A stretch of DNA of 64,000 nt, taken from assembly GCF_004664715.2 (NCBI RefSeq), contig NC_051069.1:14508226-14572225 (forward strand). The letters are read 5' to 3'. A program made the translations under genes and the position numbers. Below the pieces are notes generated by a model. The model had not been told where the DNA came from and searched no databases. It was given only the letters and a program-made list of their open reading frames with translations. Of the stretch, positions 32,193 through 42,744 are shown in pieces. The first letter of the stretch is position 1; each line of letters starts with the position of its first letter. Source of the stretch: Peromyscus leucopus (Eukaryota; Chordata; Mammalia; Rodentia; Cricetidae).

Positions 32193-32915
32193 CTAGTTCT
32201 TGCCCTTGGCTTTCTGTTTGGTGGCCGTATAAGGTAGCACTGTCTGTGTGCTCTTGTCTGATACTGTCTGGGTGCTGCTGTTCCTTGTGACCCTCCGGGT
32301 CTGTTCTGGAGCCAGCGTGGGGCCCAAGCGTCGGGTGGTCAACGGAGAGCGCCTGGTCTTGTGGGGGGCTGGGGAGGGCTTGAGGGGGCCTGCGTGTGGC
32401 TCCACATGGGCCAGCTCTGGGGCCAGGCCTGCCTCCTCCTCTACCTCCTCCTCCTCACCATCCCCCTCTTCATCATCACAGCACAGAGCGTGGTAGAGCA
32501 CTTTGTCACTGAACCGTACCCTCTCCCTCGTCCCTGGGGTCCGCTGGGGCACCTGACCCTTTGCAGGGCCAGCGCCGAAGGCCTCTTCGCTGGAGGAGTC
32601 TGGCGTCTCCACTCGTGGCCCATTGGGGATGGGCAGACCACCATTCATGAGCTGGTAGTCAGGGCCTGCGCCTGGCCGTGGTGCCTCGGGGCCATCCACA
32701 GAGTCTGACGGGGTAGAGACGTCCAGGAAGGAACAGAACTCCCAGCTGTCTGAGAGGATATCGGCTGTCATGAAGTCCAGGTGGCCCAGGTCAAAGGGGC
32801 CGCCCACCCCCGCCTTGTCACTGCTGGAGGTGCTGCTCACAGTGGCCGTGGTCCAGTCGTCCGGCTCCAGTTCAAAGTCAAAGTCAGAGGTTAGCTTGTC
32901 GATCTGACTCACCAC
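32193..32915 (-). CDS. INSYN1: INSYN1 terminal coding exon
   Basis: Residues 53-292 and the stop (TAG, plus-strand CTA at 32193-32195) are encoded here. The acceptor is CCCTGGCCAG followed by GTGGTGAGTCAG (V-V-S-Q) at 32915, phase 0. Features: end of the N-terminal coiled coil (V-V-S-Q-I-D-K-L), a D/E/F-rich stretch around residues 63-72, a serine/threonine cluster 74-84, a Pro/Gly-rich low-complexity middle, R-V-R-F at 184-187, an acidic run at 199-213, a basic segment 238-263, and two T-Q-T-V motifs at 267-270 and 275-278 before the basic C-terminus K-A-K-G-K-N. The sequence agrees closely with what I recall of human INSYN1. There is no signal peptide or membrane span; the protein is cytoplasmic and largely disordered. 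No frameshift is present. Confidence 0.97.
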   Translation of the reverse strand: MVSQIDKLTSDFDFELEPDDWTTATVSSTSSSDKAGVGGPFDLGHLDFMTADILSDSWEFCSFLDVSTPSDSVDGPEAPRPGAGPDYQLMNGGLPIPNGPRVETPDSSSEEAFGAGPAKGQVPQRTPGTRERVRFSDKVLYHALCCDDEEGDGEEEEVEEEAGLAPELAHVEPHAGPLKPSPAPHKTRRSPLTTRRLGPTLAPEQTRRVTRNSSTQTVSDKSTQTVLPYTATKQKAKGKN

Positions 32916-33054
32916 CTGGCCAGGGAAGGGAGAGGAGATGAGAGGGGCTAGGTGTGCGTGTGTGCCTCTGCCCTGCCCTTGGGCACCTCCTGGCAGGTGA
33001 CTCTGGAAGATGGTGGCTGAACTGAAGTCACAGGTTTGGCTGCTAAGAGCCCAC

Positions 33055-33290
33055 ATTGGGCAGCTCAGTTGGTAAAGAGCTTTGCCTTACAAGCATGAGG
33101 ATTTGGGTTTGATTCCTAGAACCCATCTTTTGAAAAAACAACAACAAAAGCTGGGCATGGTGGTGCATGCTTATAATCCTAGCCCCGGGGAAGTGGAAAC
33201 AGGAGCATCCCTGGGACTTGCTGGCCAGCCAGCCAAGCCTGCTTGGCAAGTTCCAGGCCAGTGAGAGACTCAGTCTCAAGCATACACAAG
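33055..33290 (+). repeat. B3-like/ID-headed SINE
   Basis: GGGCAGCTCAGTTGGTAAAG, GCATGAGGATTTGGGTTTGA, AAGCTGGGCATGGTGGTGCA and TTGCTGGCCAGCCAGCCAAG, ending GAGAGACTCAGTCTCAAG. Confidence 0.75.
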
Positions 33291-35504
33291 GCCAAGTTGG
33301 ACAAGGATGGGCAGCTTGTGCTGTCCACGGGAGGGAGGGGTACTGCTTTCCACCAGGCACCCCGTCCATTCGCACATCCTTTTCTCTCGAGTACAGCTGC
33401 TATCTGGAATGGGGACAGTGTAGTGGACAGGCCTCAAGCTTGTACTGATGGAGACGGGGGTGGGGGTGGGGGTCAGATAGGAGGGGTTGAGGGACTCCAG
33501 CAAGCCCTGGAGACCTCCCGCCGGCTGACCCTAGAACGTGGTAGCTGGACTTGAAGTCAGTGGAGAGAAATGACGGAGTCGTCACAAAGACGACTCTGCC
33601 CAGTCTTACTAAAGCATCCTGGACCCACCAGCTAGTGACTCACTCAGGGATCTCTTTCCAACCCCGGGGGACTGGAACAACAAGTGTGTGGCACTGGCTG
33701 AGTCACCCTCCTCTTGTACCCTCACGCTCCAGAACCTCCTCCCTCCTTACCTTCCCTGCCCACTGATGAGTGGAGATCAATCTCAGCTTGTTGGGAAAAG
33801 GAATAAAGCCAGCCTTCTTCGGGAAGCAATAAAGAGACCATCCATCCCGGCCCAGGGATGATTGGTAAAGTTACTCATGGGGCAGCTCATCTGTGGGTAC
33901 AGGTCACTGTACCCTGCTCTGCCTGCCCATCTCCCAACAACCCAGAGGGAAGCCCTTGGCCTCTGAGCAGGCAGCCCTGCAGTCAGATACACACTTGCCT
34001 GTGAGGCTGCCAGCACATACATCAGGGTAGAATGCATTGAGGGGGGTGGGGGCGCGCAGATTAGGCAAAGGCCTAGGGATAGGACAGAGCATGAGGAGGA
34101 TGAAGAGAGCAGAGTCAGGCCAAGACTCAAACATAAAGCAATAAAAAACCAGAGGAGGGAACAAGTGTCTGAGTCACAGAGACTCGGGGACAAAGACCTC
34201 AGGAACTGTATCTAGCTCCCAGCATCTGGCTGGCATTATCTGCCTGGGCTCAGGGTGGTCAGTTAGGAAGTTAACTAAGCAAGCCCTAACCCAGTCCTCA
34301 TTACTGGGAACTGCTACCATGGGACGACGCTGTTCCATGCATGGTGAGGGGCAGGTGGCAACTGCCCCCAGGCAAAGCAGAAGGACACTGCCTGCAGCAT
34401 CTGGGTCGGTGGGAGGTGGGCTCTAGCTGCAAGTGACCTGACTGTCCCTATTCCTCTTAAGGTCTGTTTCTCAGTCGAAGTGGGTGGACGAGTTTACCTC
34501 TAAGGGAGATTCTAGGAATCTGTGTCTTTAAGAGTCAGTATGAGAAGGTGTTTAGGTGGCAGATGCCAGGGATAGAAGAACTTCTCTGCTGAGAGGCCTG
34601 CAGCAAATTGGAGGGGTCAGGACATGGGGTGGGGTGGGGTGGGGGGAGACTGACTTTGGGCAAGTCACATACACTTGCTGGAACTCAAAATCATTTGCCA
34701 TCAAGTGTCCGGCCAAAGTCAGCAGAGCTTTGTAGGGACCAGTGAGGTCGGTGGGAGGGCTCAGAGGGACCCTGGGATCCAAGTGACATCATTTCATACC
34801 TTGGCTCACCTACTACGTGCCAGGTTTTCCACTCTCCACCCATGAGATCACAATGCTCCCAGTGGCTGCCTCTTGTTTTGAAAGGCACTGGCCTGGTGGC
34901 CTGGGTGCTGGGGCAGCCTCGGGAGTGGCTCTGCCATCCAGGCCGTCACAGGCTCAGAGGGGACTCCCTGATCAGTGAGAGCTGTCACCAGCTGCTGCAG
35001 CCCGAGGCTGGGGGTGCCAGGAGGAAGCTGGAGTTGAAAGGCTTGGCTGAGATCCCACAGACTCAGCTGAGGCCAGGCTGAGCAGAGAAGTCCGGCTTCT
35101 TGAAGCTCAGCAGGAATGAGCCCCATCAGGCCCCGGGCCTGAGGGATAGAGAGCAGGGATATCCCAGGTAGGCTCAACAGGAGCCTAGAAGCCTGGGAGC
35201 CCAGACGTGCTCCTCTCACTGAGAAAGCCCTGGCTGGCCACCTGTTCTAGAGGCCTTCTCTTCTTCATTAGCATCCTCTTTTGGTTTTGCACTGGGTATG
35301 GAGGGAGGGAGAGAGGGATGTGGTCTTCAGGTCTCACGTCTGCCCCCTCTTGGCAGGAGAACTGAAGGCAGGTGTTAATCCACTTCTGAGTTGTGGTCTC
35401 TAACTCTGACACTCCTCTCCTTGCTCAGGGAGATGAAGATGGATGAGATATCACCATATTTTAAACTCTAGTGTCAGGACAGGCAAACCTGTCAGTACCT
35501 AGAC

Positions 35505-35640
35505 TCTGAAGCCAACCCTGACTTCAGTACTTACGAGCTGCGCAACCTTAATCAAATTACTCTGCTTTTAGCCTCTGTTTCTTCATCAGAGAATTCTAAC
35601 AGAATTCTCTCTGCTTGAGAGCCAATGTGAGGACTTAACC
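35505..35640 (+). repeat. MIR SINE
   Basis: CAGTACTTACGAGCTGCGCA ACCTTAATCAAATTACTCTG and TTTCTTCATCAGAGAATTC follow the MIR core with decay. Confidence 0.65.
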
Positions 35641-36589
35641 TAATGCCCCCCGGGAAAGCATGCAGAACAATGTAAAACAGCAACATCCACCTTGCACCAG
35701 TGAGCATGAGCACGAACCCAGGCCCAAGAGCAGATGGGAGTCAGGCTTCATCTAAGGAATGCCACACTGAGCAGGTTTCAATGCCTGTTCAAAATGCCAG
35801 GATATGGTAGGTGTGCCTTCCATGGCCCCATGTGCCGGTACTGCCCATGTTGCCTGAAGTGTGGGTGTGTCCATTCAGAACACAACTAGAAGAGCTCCAT
35901 GAGGCCTATGGCTGTGAGCTCACAGGCAGATCTGATAAATGCCAGAAGTGAGGGTGAGAAAGGGAAGCCATATGCCTGCGGTGCCCAGCTTCTGTGTAGG
36001 GCCATGATTAGCTCACAAACCCACTAATCCTTCCCTGGTGTCTTGTTTCCCAGGTCAATGTGGAGAGCAAGTATGGAATAGGCCTGAGCTACCTGCCTCT
36101 CTGCTCAGGCTGTCTTGAAATCTGTGATTTCTCTCCGAGATTTAATAATCATTTTGCCTACATGTAATTTGGGATTGTCTTGGAGTGCAGAGAAATAATT
36201 ATATACACAGAAGGAAAGAGGGGGAGAAAGAACCAGAAAAATCTCTAGACTGGGGGTCTAGAGAGAGACTGCTGAATCTACCTGTGCTATTGCCCTTGCT
36301 GACGGGGAAACTGAGGCCCAGCACCTGGAAAGAGCTGAGTTAAAGCCAGAAAGTAGAGTCTGACTCCTGGGTCTGGCGTCTTACAAACTATACTCATCTG
36401 TTCCAGAGAGGCCAAGAGTGAGTGCTTGGGAGGGAGGGCAGCGCTGAGACAGGACTGAGCCCCTCTCTCAAGGGTGTCCCCAGCCTGTGTCTTGATCTCA
36501 GCCTCGCCCACCAACAGTAACTTCCTGCCAGCGCTGATCCATGGCTCTGCATTAGATTTTCTGATCAGCATCAGGACCACACCACCCCT

Positions 36590-36970
36590 CTGCCTCCAGC
36601 CCTTTCCTGTTCCCCAAACTTCTGAGCCTTCCCAACACCACCCCCTTTCCCCTCCAGCAAGTGGCCTCCCCCTCATCTCTCTGCACATTTGACAGAGCTG
36701 GAGCCCCAGCTGCCACTGGGGCTCACCTGGCATGCCCTCCCTCCCACCATCCATCCTCACTTCCTGGAAGAAGCCTGCTGGTCCCCAGCGGAGGGCGATG
36801 GTGGTCACAGCTATACTTTTACGCATGTATGTTGTGATGTGGCTGATGTCTGCCTGCCTACTAGACAGTAGGCCCAAGAGAGGGCAAGGTTGGCTCTGTT
36901 CCACCCACCACTGTGCCCCTGGCTTGCCACAGATACCGGCCCATTCTATAAACACAGCTGTAGTCCATGT
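36590..36970 (+). repeat. L2 LINE 3' fragment
   Basis: CCTACTAGACAGTAGGCCCA AGAGAGGGCAAGG and CCACTGTGCCCCTGGCTTG match the L2 3'-end wording. It underlies part of a long antisense chance ORF (36287-36955). Confidence 0.6.
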
Positions 36971-37095
36971 GAAAGAAGGCTGGGAGGCCTCTTTGTTACA
37001 GACCTGGACTACCAGTACACCTGGCTGAACTCCCTCTCAGATGAATGCATGCGTGCATGCTTATGTGCATGTGTATGTATGCATGCATGCTTGTG

Positions 37096-37106
37096 TGTGT
37101 GCATAT

Positions 37107-37148
<42 letters not shown>
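37096..37148. repeat. (TG)n microsatellite
   Basis: The TG run follows alternating ATGCATGC sequence in the INSYN1 intron. The ~100-bp purine/pyrimidine alternation could favour Z-DNA. Confidence 0.95.
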
Positions 37149-37149
<1 letters not shown>

Positions 37150-38204
37150 TGTGTGGGTGCACATCCACTGAGGCCCCAGCAGCCAGTGCTGAGGGACCAA
37201 GAGTCCCAGACCCAGAGTCCCCACTCTTCCCCAGCTCCCTGGGCAGCTGGTTACATAACTGGGGATTCTGCATTATTTATGACCACTGATTATTTTTTAA
37301 TTCTGTGATTACATTGTTTATTATCTTCCTGGGGGGCTGTGGCATTGGGGAGATGGGGGGTGAGCTGACCATGATTCATGGCTCTCATCCTGCAATTTGG
37401 CCTAATTGGCCAGGGAGCCTCTGTGAATCTGTCCAGAGGAGGGGAAGGCAAAGGAAAAGGGGAGGAAAAGGAGGCATGAAAAAAAAAAAAAAACAATAAG
37501 GAAAAAAAAATCCACCCAAGTTGTACTGAGCTGCGGGTGTTGAGCTGACCCACTTTGGCACAGCCCTGTGGTCCCCAGTTTTTCCTGCTCCAGCTCTTTT
37601 AGGCCACATTTATTTATCTCTTACTAGCAAAGTCTGTGGCTTTTCCTGCCACTTTGACACATGGCACCTGGCCGATGGACAGCGGGAAATAGGCTGCCAC
37701 AGAGCCTACTTCCTATGCCAACCAGGTGGTGGGACCCTCCAATGTCACCTCAGGTCGAGGAGAGGCTGTACCTACCCTGTTCTCCTGAGGTTTTGGGGAC
37801 ACAGAGATGACAGTACCCTGAAGTCAGGTCCTACTTAAGACTCACTGATGATGTGGGGGTACAGGTGGTCAATAAAGGATCACTTTTGAACCCCCACAGA
37901 CCAGGAAGAAACAAGTACATGTTCAAGGTGAGCTCAAAATCTGATGGGCCAGGGATGAGGACCCCTTCACCCTGCCTGTGGGAGCTTTGAGTCTGTGGGC
38001 AGCAGGGGGGACAGGAAGGCAGAGTCTCACCCAGAAACATAACCAAGATATATTAAAAGCGTGTGGTCTTCCACTGATAGCAAACTTGAGTTCCACACTC
38101 TGATTCACAGGCTCCACGGGATACCCTCCCTTGCCCCACGCCCAGACCCCTGCCCCTCTCCGCTCCACTTTCCACTGGCTTCCTGATGATGGGCACACTC
38201 CCTC

Positions 38205-38345
38205 CTCAAGACCCAGGTGTCACAGCTCCCACCGCCTGCAATGCTCTTCCCATAGACGTCTGCTGACCTTGTCCCTCATTTCTATGAACTTTGGGCGCCC
38301 CTTCGTACCTCCATCCCTGTCACTGTCCTTTCCTCACTGGGTAGG
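38205..38345 (+). repeat. L2 LINE fragment, tentative
   Basis: CTGCAATGCTCTTCCCATAG and CTGACCTTGTCCCTCATTTC resemble the L2 segment found just before its 3' end. Confidence 0.5.
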
Positions 38346-39179
38346 GGATGGGACCACCTTCTGCAAGTGACCTATTAGAGGTCCCTACCAGACAGCCAGG
38401 ACCTGGCCCTGATCTCCCTGCTTTTGGCTAAAAACCTTATGCGACTCAAGGCTGTGCAGGGAAGTGCTAGACTCATTCAGTAACAATACCTCGTGGGTGG
38501 CCGAGCCCTAGCTCTACAGAGAACATTTGCCTCACATGTATTAGGACCTCGGTTTGATACCTACCACTGCAAAGGAAAAACAGAACAAAAAGGATATGGA
38601 GCTGGCTTTGTGTACAGAAGGGAGCACAGAAGGAGTTGGTATCTTCCTCTTACAGACTGGGCCAACAGAAGCACAGAGAAGCAAAGTCACTTTCCTAGAT
38701 TCACACAGTTCAGGGGGCAGCTGAACTAAGAACCGAACCAGAAATCTCTGGCTGCCTGGCATGTGCGCCTTGTCCGTTGGAACGGTCTATGTCTCTAACT
38801 GAGATCCATGGAATCTGGGGAGCTTAGGGAGCCTGCTGGGTTTGGCCTGGCATCCTGGCATATTGGGGAACCTGGGAGAAAGGGCTAATTAATGTCTGGC
38901 TGTCATGTCACATTCCTGGGCAGTTCAGTTTCAGCTTTCAAAGTGCTTTTGCATTCTTCACCTTACTTAGTCCCCTACACCGACCCAGGGAGCTGTAGTG
39001 GGGGATGGGAGGATGAGGAGAGGGGACTCCAAATCCTCTGGAAGTGTGATCTAGTATCAGCCCTGCCCCTTCAGGCAAAGCCTCCAACAACCTTGCAGCA
39101 TCCCTGGGACGGACAAGTCATCAGTAGCCCCATTCAGAGAGGAGCAAATGGAGGCTCAGGGAGCAGGCTTTGTGCTCAG

Positions 39180-39182
<3 letters not shown>

Positions 39183-39228
<46 letters not shown>
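39183..39228. repeat. (GT)n microsatellite
   Basis: About 23 GT units are followed by a G-run, inside the INSYN1 intron. Confidence 0.95.
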
Positions 39229-40104
39229 GGGGGGGGTGTCTTCTGGGGTCAGAGGTGTCAGTCAGGAAGAGGAGGTAGAGACAGGAGGATGGTGAAGGGA
39301 GGCCAGAGAACGGCCGAGCCGGCTCTTTGCTGCCTAGCTCCTTCCACAAGGCTCCCATGCGGTGCCTGCCCCTGCCAACCCCATGTCTAACTCTTGTCTC
39401 CACACTCAGGTATTTGGTCTGAGCTGGTGGCACTGAGCAAGTGCTGCCCAGGGAGTCACGTGTGATGAGGGAATAGGGGCTTGTTCACTTTACCATGGGC
39501 CTACGCATAGCCCTGATAGAGAAACACCACAAAGGGCCTGAATGGAGCCACACAGACCAGCTTTTACGTTCTCCCGAAGGACCTAGAGCGACATCAAAAG
39601 TTTAAAACCGGGACCTGAGATCCACAGGAACTCCTGTCCCCAACCAAGCCCAGCCCACAGAAAGTTGGCTATGACAACTCTTCTGCTTGGGTCTCCCTTC
39701 CTCTCTGCCCATTACCCTACGTACACATCCCCTTTATGGGGGACTAGGGAGCTCTGAGGCTCAACCCCCCACCCAGCTGGGTACCATTGGCAGCGGGCAG
39801 GCAGTGGCATACGGGGTAGACTCTGGTTTCCATAGCAACCTGCCAAAGTCTTGGGTGGAGACACATGGCCTACAGATGTGGGGGAGGGGACTCGTCACTC
39901 AATCCTGGTTCAGACCTCTGGTGCGTGCAGACTATCGACTGGAGCTCTGGGGTGAGGGACATGGGAATCAGTGAGTATAAAAGGGAAGATTGGGGGCATT
40001 TAAAAGCTCCACAAACTAACCTGGCACTTGGGCACCACATCACAAGCATCAAGCATCTCTTGGAAGCTCCTGTCAAAACGCTGAGGTTACACAATAGCCC
40101 ACCT

Positions 40105-40235
40105 GCTGAAGCTTCAAATAGGCATTGGGAATCTTGAATTCTAGGCTCAATTCTGTCATGGGTGAGTTATGTAGCCTTGGGCAAGCCCCTATTCCTCTTC
40201 GGGCCCCAGTCTCTTCTATAGTAAGTGGATAGTGT
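40105..40235 (+). repeat. MIR SINE
   Basis: GTGAGTTATGTAGCCTTGGG CAAGCCCCTATTCC followed by CCCCAGTCTCTTCTATAGTA matches the MIR core. Confidence 0.7.
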
Positions 40236-41774
40236 CTGCCTGGACTACCTGTGAGATCTCTTCAAGTTCTGGATGATTATGCTGAGGGAGAAGAGGCAGG
40301 GGTCTGCCCCACTGGGAGGTGTACCAAAGCTGACTCCCAGGATTATAGACAGTATCAGCTCTGGTTGGGGGCCCATGTCCCTGCCTGAAGCTGAGACTTT
40401 AGACAGTTCTTGTGGCCCTAATAAAACCATAGAACATCCAGAATTAAGACAGAGGAGGAGAGGATACCTAATCCTTTGGACTCATGAGGCCAGAGGAAGG
40501 GTTGTTCAGGGACCTGTGGCCTTTGGCTTCCAAACTGTATTATGGAGTCCAGACCATAGCAGCCCAGCATGTGGGCAGAAGCTCCACCAGCTCTGCCTGC
40601 CTGAAGTGCCTCTCATGCCCACCTCTGAGGACAGGATCTCCTGGCAGCTTTCATGTAGCAGACCTTGGACACCCCCCCCCCCACTACTCTAACAGGCCTG
40701 AGATCTCTGTCACCCTCCAATTCACAGCTCCCTTCAAACAACCCCTCTCCCTGCCTTAATTCAGGCCAGGCTGGAAAGCCACATTGTTCACAGCCTGCCC
40801 CATCTCCCCAGTCTCCTGCAGGCCCCTCCCCCCACTACACAGCTGGGAGGGGAGCTTGGGTTCCTAACTCAGAATGATCCATTCTCCCTCTATCTCTGCA
40901 GGGGCCCTGGTTACAAGGAGTTGGAAGTTGCCTAAAGCCCACCTGGCTGGTGAAATGGGACCCAGCGGGCAAATTCAGGCCAGCGGCTCAGAACGCTGGT
41001 CATGCATTTTGGACTTGAACACAGCCCAGGGGGCAGGGTGGAAGACATGTGTACCTCATTACTCCAGCAATGTGGGAAGCTGTAATTAAACTGGGCTCCG
41101 ATTAGAAAGCCAGAGAGGGTTTCTCGGTGACTTTTTGGTCTTTGCAAAAACCCTCCAGAAGCATGCCCTGTGAGGGGGGGGGGCGCACATATCCTTAAAA
41201 AGACCCCTCCCTTCTTCAACGTACAGAAGGACCTCCGATCCCCACCAGGAGCTCCCAGCCACATTTTTACTCCGACAGGGAGGCCACAACCGGTTTAAAC
41301 CCCTCTCCCCTTTTGGAAAGGAAAGGTTTGGAAGTGGTACTTTTTGAGCTGGGCCTCAAGCAGTGGGGACTGGTTAAGTAAGAGACCACCCACACTTTTC
41401 TAGAGTCCTTGCTCAGAGTCTGGTGGGTAAACAGTGGGGGTCAAGGGACAGCTTGGGTTTCAGAAGAATGTGTCCCATTCAGAATGGAGTGGGGCAGATT
41501 TAATCCTCACTGGGCACCCTGAGGGTTAACTATAGAGCCGGGCCCACTGGCACCTGCCTAAGCAGTCACCACCACACCAAGGCTCCAGCAGCTCTGGGGA
41601 TAGTGATTTTTTTAGTAAAACAGACCTGAGGAAAGAGAATGAGAAGGGTGGTCCTCTGTGGAGCGGGCCATGTGCTCACAGCCTTGCACACTCAAACACA
41701 CACAGATGTTTTGATGCTGAGCCCAGCCAGGCAGGGCTAGGGTTTTGTGTGGCCCCTGCTGGCCTCTCACTCAC

Positions 41775-41930
41775 CTCCCTCAGCTCCTTAGCCACTTCTT
41801 TGAGTTCCCTCAGGATGCCTTCAAGTTGCCCGATGACCATCTTCATGCGCTGTCGAATCCGTTCTCTCTCTCCACCACTGTTGGGGTCGTCACTGGGCTG
41901 CCCGAGGTCCGGGGCACCCCGAATGTTCAT
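41775..41930 (-). CDS. INSYN1: INSYN1 first coding exon
   Basis: It encodes residues 1-52, beginning M-N-I-R-G-A-P-D-L-G-Q and ending K-E-L-R-E before the GTGAGT donor. The ATG at 41930-41928 has A at -3, and an in-frame TGA lies only two codons upstream, which fixes the start. After a short Gly/Ser/Asp-rich lead, residues about 22-60 form a charged amphipathic coiled coil (R-M-K-M-V-I-G-Q-L-E-G-I-L-R-E-L) completed by the next exon. The N-terminus agrees with human INSYN1 as I remember it. If the intron is retained, a stop at 41676 would give an 84-residue product. Confidence 0.97.
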
Positions 41931-42740
41931 CCTTCACCACGTGGCCGCAAGCCTGCCCATACTCGCCCCAGCGGGGCACACGCTTTGCCTGCCTCCACGG
42001 AGCCCCCCTCGGCCGGGCAGAGCTCCACATTTTAACGGCCCCCCAGCCTACCCTGGCCTTGGGCGGCCCTCACCCAGCCCCTGCAGCCTGCCACTCGACC
42101 TACTCTGCCTCTGGGTGGGGGATGGAGCACCCAGAGGGAGACAGAGTCTGACGGGGGAGGGGTGTTGGGGGGGTCAAGGTGAGGACACAGGAGGGCAAGG
42201 GGAGGGGCCTTAGGGCCCAAGAACAGCTTCCAGCACTTGAAGTGCCTGTGGTGTACAGAGCTGATCTTTGCCTGAATCTGGGTGTGGAGGCAGGGGGATG
42301 ATTCTGCAAGGACTCGGGTAAGAGATGCCCTTGGGATGGGGGAAGGCAGCAATCCCCTCGCAACTCCTAGGCAGTTACAAAGGCAGAGGTCTCTAGAAGC
42401 AGCCGAACCTGCAGAGGGACGGTGGTCAGGGTCTTCCAGATGTGGAGGGGCCTCCAGATGTGAACAGCGCTGGAGAGGGACCTGGATTGGAGGAGGGCAG
42501 CCCCCTGCAGAAAGAGCGAGCCTGGCGTCAGCCCTCCCAGGCTGCTGCACCAGCCTGCTGCTGCTGCTGCTGCCTCCCTCTTCTCCCGGCCTGCACCCTC
42601 CTTCCTCACTGGAGATTTATTTATTTATTTTTGTTTGTGGGGAGGGGTGGTGGAGGAAGATGGTTTTCAGCACACCCTTCTTCTAGAGGGAGAGTGGAGG
42701 AGCCCCTGGTTTAGAGGCATAAGTCCTCAGCCTCCTCTGG
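41931..42740 (-). other. INSYN1: INSYN1 5' non-coding region, splice acceptor unresolved
   Basis: The 5' UTR continues from the ATG but I cannot fix the acceptor. Candidate AGs (after GTATGGGCAG at 41953, or GTGGAGGCAG further up) have poor pyrimidine tracts. A CTG/GCT-rich stretch (six repeats, 42556-42575) and a TTTA run at 42613-42630 lie in the interval. Confidence 0.45.
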
Positions 42741-42744
42741 GGCA

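Larger units (their letters stand above)
32916..41774 (-). other. INSYN1: INSYN1 intron within the coding region
   Basis: Donor GTGAGT at 41774-41769 and acceptor CAG ending at 32916. It is phase 0 and splits the coiled coil between residues 52 and 53. Contents: a B3-like SINE at 33055-33290, two MIR-like SINEs, L2 fragments and two TG microsatellites. SINE-poor AT-rich blocks at 36110-36230 and 37240-37430 may be regulatory. Confidence 0.85.

Noticed and set aside
36287..36955. 222-codon minus-strand frame inside the INSYN1 intron
   Set aside because: It partly overlaps an antisense L2 fragment, matches no family I know, and lacks splice or conservation evidence.
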